From assembly GCA_964030785.1 (NCBI GenBank), contig OZ034978.1:4783001-4847000 (forward strand): a stretch of DNA of 64,000 bases, given 5' to 3'. The notes under the pieces were generated by a model, which saw nothing but the letters and a program-made list of their open reading frames with translations, did not search any database and was not told the DNA's origin. This document shows, one piece after another, positions 9,945 through 20,754 of the stretch (position 1 is its first letter; each line of letters opens with the position of its first letter). The stretch comes from Siderastrea siderea. Taxonomy: Eukaryota > Cnidaria > Anthozoa > Scleractinia > Rhizangiidae. The position numbers and the translations under genes are program-made.

Positions 9945-10775
9945 TTAGATTGTTGTGTTTTCATCCTCAAGAATGATGATATCCTCTGTATCATAACATC
10001 TTTGAAGATCAAAAGCTAAGTTTTCATCTTCCTCAAGCTGCTGAAGCTGTTGAACATTTTCCAGATCCAGATCATGTTTAGATTGATCACTTTCATGATT
10101 CTGATCTTGGTCAAGCGGATCCTCGCATTCAAGCTTCTGAGTCATCTCCAACTGCTGATCTTGAGAAAACGGATCACATTGAGTGCTTGTTTTGTGATCA
10201 CTGTTACAGGTTAGATCAATTTCACATTTCTGGCGCTTATTACTAAGAGCATCACTGTCATCATCACCAAGGTCAGTCGAATCATGCTCATCAAAGCTAC
10301 TTTCAGATATTTGAAAGTCATGATCGGGACATAAGAAAAGAGTGATTCTTTTATAATCTTTTCCTAATTCCTCTTGGTATCTGTTCAGTGTACATGACTC
10401 CTTCTTTGAACCGGGTAGAAAGAGGGCTTTTTGTCCATCCTCCAATAGTAAATGGTATGCTTGACTTTCATCGTAAAGATTACTGGGGAATGTTTTCCAT
10501 TTTTCTTCTGCCTGTTTTCGTAGAGTAGCATAACTTGCAGTTGGTGAGACTCTTAGTGGCAATCGTTTCCCTCTCTTTGATTTGAGAATTTGATCCTTCT
10601 CATTCCACTCCATAAGACCCAAGTGAACTCTTTTCTTCTTTACTAGACTTTGTCACTCGGGATTTCCACTCTTTCTCCTTACTTTTCCTAAAGCTTGCAA
10701 ATGACTTCACTTTGGTACTAGTAAAATCGCTATCTTCAGAACTTGTTCCTTGTTTTGCTGTGCTTGAGTGAATAG
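9945..10775 (-). pseudogene. Second element gene, minus strand, frameshifted and truncated
   Basis: Begins after a TTATTCAG acceptor at 10776-10778 and fits the phase-1 end of the zinc-ribbon exon at 11433. The first 50 codons are Ser/Lys-rich (TSTKVKSFASFRKSKEKEW). The protein-like frame then changes by one base near 10,620-10,635 and continues as LGLMEWNEKDQILKSKRGKR, then SYATLRKQAEEKWKTF and YQEELGKDYKRITLFLC. An acidic, Gln-rich tail follows. I know this KRGKRLPL-to-ITLFL block from the N-terminal part of cnidarian HECT-type E3 ligase-like proteins. The frame ends at the suspected deletion junction, so any downstream catalytic part is absent. Confidence 0.58.
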
Positions 10776-11355
10776 CTGAATAAAATAGAGGGTCATATTT
10801 AAAAATGATCCTTTAACACCACATGTTATATTACTATACCTAGGCTGAGAGGAGTTGGTCATTTCATTTAGCAATGAAAAGGGGGACTATCAAAAAACCC
10901 AAAGATATTGACAAAGGGGGAAGAAATCAAGAAAATAGTGGAAGACTTTTCCATCACAAAACATCACCATTTAACCATATTCAGTCTACCCCGTCTTCTT
11001 GTCTTCTTGTCTACCCCTTTGAGTTCTTCAAGGTGCATTTCACAGCAACACAAACAACAATGAAGCAAAATAATGTAGCTTGCACTTTAAGTATTCGGAG
11101 AAAACTTTACTTTCAACAGTCTTACAGCCTTATGGAGTCCGTTAAACATCAATAAAACTCAAGATACATGATTTTGGAAATAATCAGGAATGTTGTGACT
11201 TCGTGCTCTCTGACTGTTTGCAGGCGTACAATATTTTCCACCTGTCGAAAAATCCTTATATCATCAAGGCCCATACATTATGAATGTTTTCTTTTTACAC
11301 ACAGGCTACATACAACCTTATTCGAGACACGTGGTAATCAGCTAATTTGTTGCAG

Positions 11356-11850
11356 TGACTTCTCACGTGCCTATCGTTATTCGGAACTAAAAGAGATGCA
11401 ATTACCAAAATACTTTAGATTAAGAAACGTACCTTTACCACAGCCTTTGCAAAAGTTGGCATTTTGATCGACTAGCGAACCACAAGCGCTACAAAACATC
11501 GTGAGCTCGAGGTATGGGACACTGCACTAAAAATGGCGGTTTCCTGGGTGAGTAGTTTGTTACTGTTACACGACGTACCATCTCAAGTGCACAACCGCTG
11601 ACCAACCGCTGACCAACCGCTGACCAACCGCTGACCAACCGCTGACCAACTCGTTTTCTTTTTTTTGCCGTGAGTTAACTTTGTTTTCCCGTGAGTATAA
11701 TTGTTTTGCCGTGAGTTAACTTTGTTTTGCCGTGAATTAATGGTGTTCTGCCGTGAGTTAATTTTGTTTTGCCGTCAGATAACATTGTCTTGCCGTGTAG
11801 TGCCGTGACTTTTTGTTTTGCCGTGACAGTTGTGGGCCACCGTATGTTCA
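11356..11850. repeat. Right terminal inverted repeat of the 2.8-kb element
   Basis: Mirror image of the left arm, including first exon, leader, subterminal repeats and terminus. It contains an expanded run of a 12-bp unit (CAACCGCTGACC), about six copies at 11588-11650 against two in the left arm, which accounts for much of the length difference. Confidence 0.85.
11433..11499 (-). CDS. Zinc-ribbon first exon of minus-strand element gene
   Basis: Minus-strand ATG at 11499; 67 bp, phase-1 end, GTACGT donor. It encodes MFCSACGSLVDQNANFCKGC with the same C-x2-C pairs as the left-arm exon. Joins in phase to the exon starting at 10775. Conservation of ATG, cysteines and donor in both arms suggests both genes once needed this leader. 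Confidence 0.66.
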
Positions 11851-12087
11851 AGACATGCTACGTGTTCGTCGAGTGTCAGGACCCGTATTCTCACCGACTC
11901 GAACTTTTTCCGAGTCATGGAAAATCCGATACCCGGACACATCATTGAAATGTGGTGTGTCAAGGTCCGGAAGTGTCCTTATTTTTGTAGATCAAATTGA
12001 GCAACTTCTTTTCGGTCAACAGGAACGATTTTTTCGTCATTCCAAAAAGTTCGATACGAAACGCGTCACTCATGCAGCTTTCCTTTC

Positions 12088-12460
12088 TGGAACTTCACAG
12101 TAAGTGAAGTTTCCAGGCGTTATATTGCATTGAAATTCCAGGGCACGTGAAGTTTCCACATTAAAATTCCATGGTACGTGAAGTTTTCAAACCTTATATT
12201 GCATTGAAACTCCACGGTACGTGAAGTCTCCAAGCTTTTTATTGCATTGGAATTCCATGGTACGTGAACTTTCCAAGCTTTTCATTGCATTGGAATTCCA
12301 CGGTACGTGAAATTTCCATGATTTATTTGCATTAAAATTCCACGGCACGTGAAGTTTCCAGGCTTTATATTGCATTAAAATTCCACGGCACGCTTAGTTT
12401 CCCAAGTTTTTATCTTATTGAAATTCCACGATACGTGAAGTTTCCAGGCTTCTCATTACA
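12088..12460. repeat. Minisatellite of about 47 bp
   Basis: About eight imperfect copies of a unit containing ACGTGAAGTTTCCA and TTGCATTGAAATTCCA. A related CGTGAAATTCCA motif recurs at about 18,310 on the far side of the CACTA transposase. It could be subterminal repeat sequence of that transposon, but no CACTA terminus was found to prove it. Confidence 0.8.
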
Positions 12461-12605
12461 TACGCACAATAAGTACGGTTATAAAAGCTACTGGAATCTC
12501 TCGTACTTTATTTATTATCTCCCACCACGCCTTCCACCCCAACCAAAAATTTTTGTAGCCTGACACCAAGAACAACAACAATGCTGAATTGAATCTCTAA
12601 AAAGT

Positions 12606-12979
12606 TTAAGACGGAATCCATTAGGACATTGAGTAATTTTACTTTTCAGTGGACAAAAATCTTGTACCAGAATAATTTAACGCATATCGCATTCTTTTTT
12701 ACATTTTTTGGGAGCCCGAGAAAATAAATTTCAAATTTCACAAAATGAAATCTTACGCCTAAAAATTTGCCTATTTTACCCGTGTTTACACAATTCCTAT
12801 GAAATTTGAAATTTAATTTCACGGGTTCCCATAAGAAGTTGTCTTTGGTGTTATTACAGATAACTAATTACGTCTATAGCTCTTAAAAAGTGTAAAAAAG
12901 AATGTGATAAACTTTAAATTATTCTGGTACAAGGTTTTTGTCCACTGATTACTCAATTTCCTGATGGATTCCGTCTTAA
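12606..12979. mobile_element. Palindromic MITE flanked by TTAA
   Basis: Starts TTAA-GACGGAATCC and ends GGATTCCGTC-TTAA. The two halves are inverted copies for almost their whole length (about 120-180 bp per arm), so the single strand can fold into one long hairpin. Non-coding. Confidence 0.88.
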
Positions 12980-13762
12980 TTTGGCAACCACTGCTGTACA
13001 GCAAAATGTATATCATTTATGAACTGAAACCATATGTGATAGAAAATTGACCACTCAAAGTAATAAGTGCATAACTTAATAGTCTATTCAGTGTGTATTG
13101 GCATAAACAAATAGTTCCAAAAAATATTTTCAATTGAAAAAATTCTGTTAAACAGATTTTAAAATGGATAACAGAAACTATATTTACATCTTTGCCAAAA
13201 GATTTTAATAAATATGATAGAAAGGTCTGATCCTTTTAATTGGAAAACTGGAACAATACATTGAGATAATTTAAAATAAATAAAACTATGATATGTTATT
13301 ATTATTTTTTGGATTGAAAATTTTCATATTAAAAACACTGCCTTTATTACACTGCTCAAGATCATTCTATTGGTTGTTTGTTAAAAAGCAAGTTAGTTCA
13401 CAAGACAATACAACACCTAAATGGAATACTTCTCTCAAATCAGGCAAATGAAAATTCCAAGCTCAAAAAATGAAATAAAATTGAAGGGCTATGGGCAAGA
13501 ACATGTTAAACAACGTTTTGTGCATTTAAAAAAAGACATAGAAACTCATCCTGAAAAACTTATTCAGGATGTGACAGGCCAAACAATTTTTTTCTGTAAC
13601 TGGATTTGCACTGTTTGGATCTGAACTCATAATGTTAAAAAGGATGGTGGACAAAAAATAATTTAGGATGTTCTTGCCTGGAGCCCGTCAGTGATTTAAT
13701 CCTAATAAAGAAGTAAAAGAAAAAAAACCTTAAAAGTTCAATGTTAAGTTATTTTCTGTTCT

Positions 13763-14230
13763 TTAATCATCTGAAACCCTCTGGGTACGCCTTAGTCGTA
13801 CAGGAGGAGTATCCCTGTCCAAAATCCGATAAATTTCCTCCTGGTCATGCAAGTCTTCTTCATCACTATCATTTCTTTATGAAAATGGTGACTGCTGGGA
13901 GTCTGTAGCTGAAGGCCCCGAGTTCTCTCTGCCAGTAATATCAGTGGCCACTGCCCATGGAGGAGAAGTAGGTGGTGGGGGGCGAGTAGACGACCCACCT
14001 CGCACTCCGGCATTTGATGGATGTGACGTTGAGGTCTGTGAATCACACCTTTCCTGTATGGTTCTTATCATTGCAGACAAGCTTGCACTGCGCCAGGGTG
14101 GGGACCTCACCACCCAAAGTCCTGCTTGATCATCCTCCCCATCCTCCTCGTCACTCATAAAATGGGGATCTAGTTGCTGCAAGGCCTCCCTTTCAGACTC
14201 TGTTGCAACGTTTATGCGCTTTACAAATAG
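13763..14230 (-). pseudogene. CACTA-associated partner gene, last exon, one stop
   Basis: Minus-strand exon after a TTTGCAG acceptor: LFVKRINVATESEREALQQL, then DPHFMSDEEDGEDD, GLWVVRSPPWRS and a Pro/Ser-rich region, ending DRDTPPVRLRRTQRVSDD and TAA at 13763-13765. The frame of 156 codons has a single internal TAA at 13877-13879 and is otherwise clean. I have seen this LDPxFMSDEEDG...WVVRxPPWRS block at the C-terminus of cnidarian repeat proteins but cannot name its function. Its place 0.4 kb upstream of, and divergent from, the transposase suggests both belong to one element. Confidence 0.5.
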
Positions 14231-15515
14231 CTGCAAAGACAGATGGTACATGCAGTGCCAGTGAGTTAAGATCACAAAGGATGTCAGAAGTTGAGATTTC
14301 AAAAAGATACCACATCATGTATTTGAACAGTACAGAAATAGCCAATGAAAGAAATTTTAACTAATGACAATTTAAAGCACATTTTAAACACATAATAACC
14401 AGTTTTGAACTTTAATTAGAAACTTCGACCTTATAGTGAGTGAATTTCAACGCTGTTTCATCCATTCACACTCCGGTTGCAATAGCTGAAACCAGCTGAT
14501 TTTGTTTCTACTGTTCTGACACCTGGTGTAGGCAAGCTGTTATCTTAACTTTACTGCATACGTTGCATGGTCTTATGAGCAGTTCAAATATATAAAACAA
14601 ACTGAAAGAATAATAGGGTTAGTTTCTAATGAAACTTGGTGGCGGGCGGGGGGGGGGGGCTGTATTCGTCGAAGGCCTAATGGTGAAGCTGTATCAGCAA
14701 AATGCAGCCATGTTGAATTTCCTTGTCACCCACAACAAGCACGTAGACGACCCTGTGGAACCGTACGTATGAAAACTATGAGGTCAAGAACTGGAAAACC
14801 ATTCTTGTATCCTAAACAAGTGTACTGCTTCAGAAAGCTTACAGATTCACTGCAAGACCTTATTAACAAGCTAGATTTCATAGAAAACTGTGAAAGGTGG
14901 AGAAGCCGTTCCACTCAGTTACCAGAGAATGTTCTTGGAGACTGCTTTGAAGGGAGAGTATGGAAAGAGTTTCAGTATGTGGATGGTGAACCCTTTCTTG
15001 CTGTACCAAATAACTTTGGTCTCATGTTAAATGTAGACTGGTTCCAACCCCCTAAGCATGGTTCAAACTCTATTGGTGTCATTAACATGGTTGTGATGAA
15101 CCTGCCAAGAGAAGAACGCTTTAAAACTGAAAACCTTATTGTTGTTGGAATAATTCCTGGACCCAAAGAACCAAAACTTCACATTAATTCCTTCCTGCAG
15201 CTATTAGTTGATGATCTTATTGATCTCTGGTATGGAGTTCTCCTGAATACCAACAAATGTGGAACTCTGGAGATGTTTAGAGCTGCTCTCTCAGCCTTAT
15301 CAAGTGACATACCAGCTACACGGAAATGTGGAGGTTTTCTTGGCCGCACTGCCCAGAAAGGTAACACTTCATTATTAACACTTTTATCCCTGTCATTTCG
15401 CCAGCAGGAAAGACACAGTCAGATTCTTGGAAACTATCAGACTAGCAAATAGAATTCTGATTGACGGAGGTTAATTGGCTCTCTCAACAAGGTTTCTTAG
15501 TCATGTAATCAATAC

Positions 15516-15978
15516 TACAGTGAAACCAAGTATTAATAATTATTGGACCCTATATTTAGCGGACACCCTCTATTAAGCAGACACCAGCTTGGGTCCCAAC
15601 ATTTTCTTCCCATATTTACAGTGAGGCAAACCTGTATTCACCCGCCTCTCTGTTAAGTGGACGCAGACACCAAAATTAGGGCATTTTGCTACATAAAACC
15701 TGTATTAAGCGGACATGCCATTCAAATGTTTTTAGAAAGTACATAAATTTTTATTAGATTGTGGGATTACTTTCTACTTCAGTCTATAGGCGTGTTTTCT
15801 GGTTAAAAAGTAGCTCAACACAATACAGACAGATGCGAATTAAAATGTAATGAAATCAGTATCTATGGGTATAATAAACATGGAGATAGAAAAGGGTCTG
15901 TGATAAACTATTACATGTATTGTGTAATGTATCAGAGCCCGTATTCCGGGGTGTCCTCTTAATACAGGTTTGATTGTA
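15516..15978. mobile_element. TA-flanked MITE in the transposase intron
   Basis: Ends read TA-CAGTGAAACC and GGTTTGATTG-TA, with subterminal inverted matches around TATTAAGCGGACACC and its complement. A TA duplication is the mark of Tc1/mariner-class transposition. It is nested in the intron of the CACTA transposase and so inserted later. Confidence 0.65.
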
Positions 15979-16076
15979 CTTACATGCAGTGCTTTCAGTG
16001 GTGCAACAAAAATATAGGACAAGGTTCTAATTTCTCTTTGTATATACAAACTTAGGTGGGTGCACATTGTATATGT

Positions 16077-16225
16077 TGTGGTTCAAATTTTTCTTTGGTT
16101 TGAAAAATTTCAAACCAGTTTGATTTTTGTTTTCATTTCAGAATATGGTAATGAATCTAAGACTAAGAAAAATCAAAATGAAACTGGTTTGAAAATTTTC
16201 AAACCCAAGAAAAATTTGAACCACA
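16077..16225. mobile_element. Short palindromic MITE in the transposase intron
   Basis: A 149-bp near-perfect hairpin: TGTGGTTCAAATTTTTCTT on the left is mirrored on the right by its complement ending TTTGAACCACA. Arms are about 60 bp with a loop of 25-30 bp. No clear target duplication. Confidence 0.8.
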
Positions 16226-17344
16226 GCAGTGGTGGAATATAGTGGTTAAGTATATACTAAAACAGTGAGATAATATAGCACGAAAATACTGATTTTTAAC
16301 TCTTTTATTCCTCTCAATGATAACAATTTTCGCAGGCAAATGCTCAGAGGTGAATACCACGTGCTATCCAGAGATTCAGTAGCCAATCAGAGTGTGATGA
16401 CGCTATCCACTGTCTTAGTGTATACTAAATAATAATAGTTTATGCCTACCCTGCAGCGGTAATATGCTAAGGGGGCTGTTTGAGATTTTTTTTAACTTTT
16501 CCTGAATTGACACATTTGTAACATTCTCTTATCTTTTTTCCAGGGTGCAGCAAGTGTTTCAAGGAATTTCCTAGGAGATCATTTGGTGACAAATCTGTTT
16601 TCTCAGGATTTGACCGTGAAAGCTAGCAACCAAGGTCAAACAAAGAACACAGAGCAGCTGCAGATAAAGTACGCCAGGCTGAAACACCCACTGATGCAAA
16701 GAAATTTTCTTCTGAAAGTGGATCACGTTACTCTGTTCTTTTTCAACTCCCATACTACGATGCTATCAGATTTGCCTTGATCGATCCCATGCATAACTTG
16801 CTTTTTGGGTCAGCAAAACGCATCCTGAAGACGTGGATTGATATGGGCGTTTTAAGTGATTTTGAACAGCAGAAGTTATAGAAACGAGTGAATCTTATCA
16901 AACCACCACCTGAAATTGGTCGCATACCAGGGAAAATTTCTGAGGGGTTTAAAAGATTCACTGCTGACCAGTGGAAGAACTGGGTGTGTATCTACTCACT
17001 ATTTGCATTGAAAGGAGTGATTCCTAATCAGCATTATGCCATGTGGACAAAACTTGTACAAGCTTGTCAAATTTCATGAAGTAAAGTCATCACCAGGGAG
17101 GAATGGGAAGAAGCAGATCAGAAACTCTTAACACTTTGCAAAATGTTTGAGGCCGTCTGTGGAAAGGAGAGATGTACACCCAACATGCATCTCCATGGCC
17201 ATTTAAAAGATTGCATACTGGACTATGGGCCGGTGTACTCATTTTGGTGCTTTTCCTTTGAGCAGTACAATGGAATCGTGGGAGATAATCACACAAACAA
17301 TGTTAATATTGGTTAGTATAATTTTATATCTGGAAATCTTAAAG

Positions 17345-17412
17345 GTGGAAAAAGGGGGTGGTTTCTAAAGAAATTGTAGTGCTGCATTAGTGGGGTAGCG
17401 AAACACCAAAAT
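17345..17412. repeat. Retroelement tail fragment
   Basis: The stretch with GTTTCTAAAGAAATTGTAG, then GGGGTAGCGAAACACCAAAA, matches 49785-49850 closely. That second copy continues into a GAAACGTCAGC-like motif typical of Penelope-like element ends, so this is probably a truncated copy of the same repeat. Confidence 0.5.
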
Positions 17413-17439
17413 TTGGTTTATGTTGCATTATATGAGGCA

Positions 17440-18160
17440 GTTGTGTCATTTCAACCGGTTGCCACATTGTGGCTAGTTGTGACAACTGGCTCAAATGGAG
17501 AAGCCAGTCAAAATGTCACCACTGCCTCATTTCTCCAAATGGTCTCAAATCACACAACTGGCTCAAATGGGGCAACCGGTCGAAATAATACCACTGCCTT
17601 ACATCACCCAATGGTCTTAAATCACACAACTGGCTCAAATGTGGCAACCGGTCAAAATGCCACAACTGGTTCATTATATCACCAAATGGTCTCAAATCAC
17701 ACGTGGCCCAAATGGGGCAACCGGTTTAAATGACACAACTGGTTCGTATCACTTTATGGTCTCAAAAGACACAACTGGCCTAAATGGGGCAGCTGGTTCA
17801 AATGATACAACTGGCTTGTATCACAAGATGGTCTGAAATCACACAACTGGTCTAAATATGGCAACCGGTTTAATAACACAACTGGCTCATATCCCCAAAT
17901 GGTCTGAAATCTTGCAGCTGGCCCAAATGTGGCAACTGGTTTCAATGTCACAACTGGCTTATATCACCAGATATGTCACACAACTGGCCCAAATAATGGG
18001 GCAATCAGTTCAGATGTCACAACTGGCTCATATCACCAAATTGTTTAAATGACACAACTGACACAACTGGCTCTCACGACCCATAAATGGGGCAACCGAT
18101 CTAAATGACACAACTGGCTCATATAGCCAAATGTTCTGAAATCACACAACTGACCGAAAT
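17440..18160. repeat. ACAACTGGCTCAAAT minisatellite
   Basis: Imperfect tandem repeat with a higher-order unit of roughly 65-75 bp. The unit is made of alternating half-units ACAACTGGCTCAAATG and GGCAACCGGTTTAAATG plus an ATCACCAAATGGTCT spacer. About ten higher-order units. It begins about 130 bp past the last transposase exon and may be subterminal sequence of the CACTA element. Confidence 0.82.
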
Positions 18161-18229
18161 GAAATCACTTATGCGTTCTATTCTTAGATTCATAACACCG
18201 TCTGCGAGTTATGTTATAAGGCCTAACAA

Positions 18230-18420
18230 ACAAATCGGAAATCCGTTCCAAAAACGTAACGGAAATAAACAAAATGGAAATCTACTGACAGAAATGTGAC
18301 GGAAACATGACGTGAAATTCCATTGAGGAAATATTACGTGACAAGATGTATTCTTTTCGTTTCCGCATCACGGAAACGTAACGGAAATAGGTAGTTCTAT
18401 GTTTCCGTCATGTTTAAGAA
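18230..18420. repeat. ACGTAACGGAAAT repeat cluster
   Basis: Several direct and inverted copies of ACGGAAA/TTTCCGT (for example AACGTAACGGAAATA at two places) within 190 bp, ending in an ATGTTTCCGTCATG palindrome-like stretch. Unassigned; possibly an end of the CACTA element. Confidence 0.45.
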
Positions 18421-20430
18421 ATGCGGAATCGTGCAATTTCATCCTGTGGACAAACTCCGCATTCACCTACTTTGGCGGAGAACTGAAGAAAACCTCAAAG
18501 TAAACAAAGGGTTCTACGAAATTTTTCAAATAAAGGAAACTTGGAAACTAATACAGGAAAACTGAGGGTAAAAGTCTTGTTTTCTAGGTGTTAACCACCA
18601 ACATTATCACTCGGAAAAACTCATTAAACAGTGTGTTTCACATCCCTAGAAAACAATGTGTCTTCTCTATCGTTTTGCAATGCACAGGAAAACGTCGAAG
18701 TAACCCACGTTTTCCTTCCTTTAGCACCCAAGGTGAACGTCAAATTCAAGGAACGTTTACTGAATTCGGAAAACGAATGGTTAGATGGTTAATTCTGGGT
18801 TTTCTTGGTATAGTATTCACCGTTCCGTTACTGATTTTGCCGTGTACGTGATGCGTAATTACAAAGGAGCGTAAAGATACTTAAAAGATATACTTTAACG
18901 TGACCCGTAGATCTACCAGTATGTGTTGCGTAAAGGCGCGTAAAGATACGTAAAGTTACTCTGATAAAGATTCGTAGATCCGAACAGAATTCGAAAACGG
19001 AATGCCAATGTTCCGGTTATAGCAATGGTCATCACCATGCATGCCTCTGCACGCCTTAGTTTCTACACCTTTTTAACTCTTTCTAAGTTACAAACACGTA
19101 TTTAAGCCTGGAATACTCTGCTAGTTTTACTTTTCACTTGAATGCTAGATATATTGTGCCGTTAAGTACCAAACTCTGAAATTCCATGACATGCTGCAGG
19201 TGACGTATCCGGGCCATGAGTCGGCCAGACGCGTCACTACCGAGGTGTCAGTAACACGACACTCTCCAACACGCCAGGTTTCACGACACTTCGCGTTCCG
19301 ATCAAGGATTCGCCAAAAGTCATGAAGTAACACGGACCTGTAAATTCCACGAAACTAATCATTTGACGCAGTGCAGGAAGTTGCCTTGGTGCGATTTATA
19401 GTGAAGACATATATCAACTGGAGTTTAGTAAATACAACCACCTTTATGTCTACCGGAAATTATGTTGCAGAATAATCGAAATTCGCGGTCGTTTTAACAG
19501 GCCAAAAAATAATAACAATTCGATGCCTTACTGAGTTCATGAGTGGACCGATTTTAAACAGTTAAGTTTAATATAATTTAGTTTCTACAAGTTTCCACAT
19601 TTATTTTGACTGTTTTGTCAGACCGCTTTACAGGAAAAGTGTTTTCTTTTCTCTAAAATATAGGGAATAAAATGAGATAAAAATTTAGTCAATTTTTTTC
19701 AATGCGTGTCTTCTTCATCTTGCTTGAAGTATTTTTCAGGAGTTGTTTTTATATTTTCAAGCATTACCGACGTGTATTACCTGGATTATTTTCTAATTTT
19801 AAAACTTCGCAATGCAAAAATCTGACCATGGCTTCCGGTCTGGTCGGTGAGCCAATCAAATGTGCTCGTTTGGTGTCCGTTGAGAAATGTGTTTGACGGG
19901 CTTGACACCCTTAGCCTCAACTAATACAATCGCACCGCGTTTAAATTGCTAAATATCTGGATGCTATATATTCAGATTACCGTGCAGACCCTGCCATGGA
20001 CTCCTTTGGCGTTATCATCAGTCCACATCCAATGTTTTCCTGGTCAGTCCACATCCAATGTTTTCCTGTTTCCCTGATAAGGCAGCGAAGGAAAACTGAG
20101 TGCCCCTTTACAAGATCTTTTCTTTGGTCGCAGTTTTGAAAAATCTGATTTCATGAAATCATGGAGAAAGGATTTCTCCACAACAGCAAACGTATAAAGT
20201 TGATTAACGTGTTTACACGGAAAACTCGGCCCTTTTTGTACTTGTTAACTACGTACTACCTTGGGAATTTGGGATCCAGAAGTCCAACCCCACGTCCTCG
20301 TCGTGGATCCTGGGCAACGCCTTTGGCGGCCAACGGGGCTCTGGTGAAGACATCTTGCTGTTCATCGTATTATACAGCTTATCTTGTAGGTACTATTGTG
20401 CTTAAAAAGGAGGACAAATAGAAATAAATC
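18421..20430. other. No gene seen
   Basis: No open frame with protein character or splice context. Short CGTAAAGATACGTAAAG-type repeats occur at 18,870-18,990. A direct duplication of CAGTCCACATCCAATG lies at 20,020-20,065. Confidence 0.5.
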
Positions 20431-20496
20431 AAACGTGGCACTTAAACCCGGAACCTCCGGATTTCACGTCCGGATGCTGAGCACTCGACCACGTTT
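20431..20496 (-). repeat. tRNA-like fragment (Ser-type anticodon loop)
   Basis: A 66-nt minus-strand cloverleaf-like sequence. The acceptor arms AAACGTG and CACGTTT pair perfectly. The anticodon arm CCGGA/TCCGG frames a loop CGTGAAA (anticodon TGA if read normally). The B-box is imperfect (GGTTTAAGTGCC). It is too short for a serine tRNA and lacks a long variable arm and U33, so it is more likely a tRNA-derived repeat than a working gene. Confidence 0.45.
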
Positions 20497-20754
20497 CCTT
20501 GAGATTCCCCGAGACCTTCCAGCACATATCCCTTTTGCTACCATTTCAAGGTTTAGTACTGTAGGGAAATTATAGTAAAAACTGAATCACCAATCTCGGT
20601 GGTGGTGCTTGGAGATACTTACGGTGGCTTTCATTGCATGCGTACAACTGGGTCAGAAGTAAGGTCTTTCCTCTAAATGATGGGTTTAACTAAAGAATCA
20701 GAATAAACATTAGTTTTTAATTACTTAATCACAATGTTCCCTTCGAAACAGTGC

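Larger units (their letters stand above)
9025..11850. mobile_element. Internally deleted DNA element with shared leader exon in both TIRs
   Basis: About 2.8 kb bounded by inverted repeats of roughly 450 and 490 bp, with ATGTTCA on both outer sides as a possible target duplication. The ends begin C(A/G)GTGGCCCACAACTG. Two genes point inwards from the ends. Each uses the zinc-ribbon exon carried in its own repeat arm: the plus gene adds an integrase-type HTH, the minus gene a HECT-associated N-terminal domain. They collide near 9,940. The structure suggests a non-autonomous deletion derivative of a larger element that encodes an integrase-like transposase and a HECT ligase-like protein. I cannot place it in a named superfamily. 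Confidence 0.7.
14646..17311 (+). pseudogene. EnSpm/CACTA-type transposase (tnp2-like), three in-frame stops
   Basis: Two exons: about 14646-15360 and 16544-17311, with a GTAACA donor, a TTTTCCAG acceptor and phase 1 at the join. Exon 1 carries RVWKEFQYVDGEPF, LMLNVDWFQPPKHGSNSIGV, MNLPREERFK and VGIIPGPKEPKLHINSFLQL, followed by GFLGRTAQKGCSKC across the intron. These are hallmark blocks of Transposase_21 proteins that move CACTA elements. Exon 2 has IDPMHNLLFGSAKRIL, FTADQWKNW and CTPNMHLHGHLKD. Stops occur at 16624-16626, 16879-16881 and 17077-17079, with no frameshift anywhere, so decay is by point mutation. The 5' start is uncertain; protein-like sequence begins around the G-run at 14650. 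A donor (GTTAGT) at 17312 implies further exons that I could not find. Confidence 0.82.
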
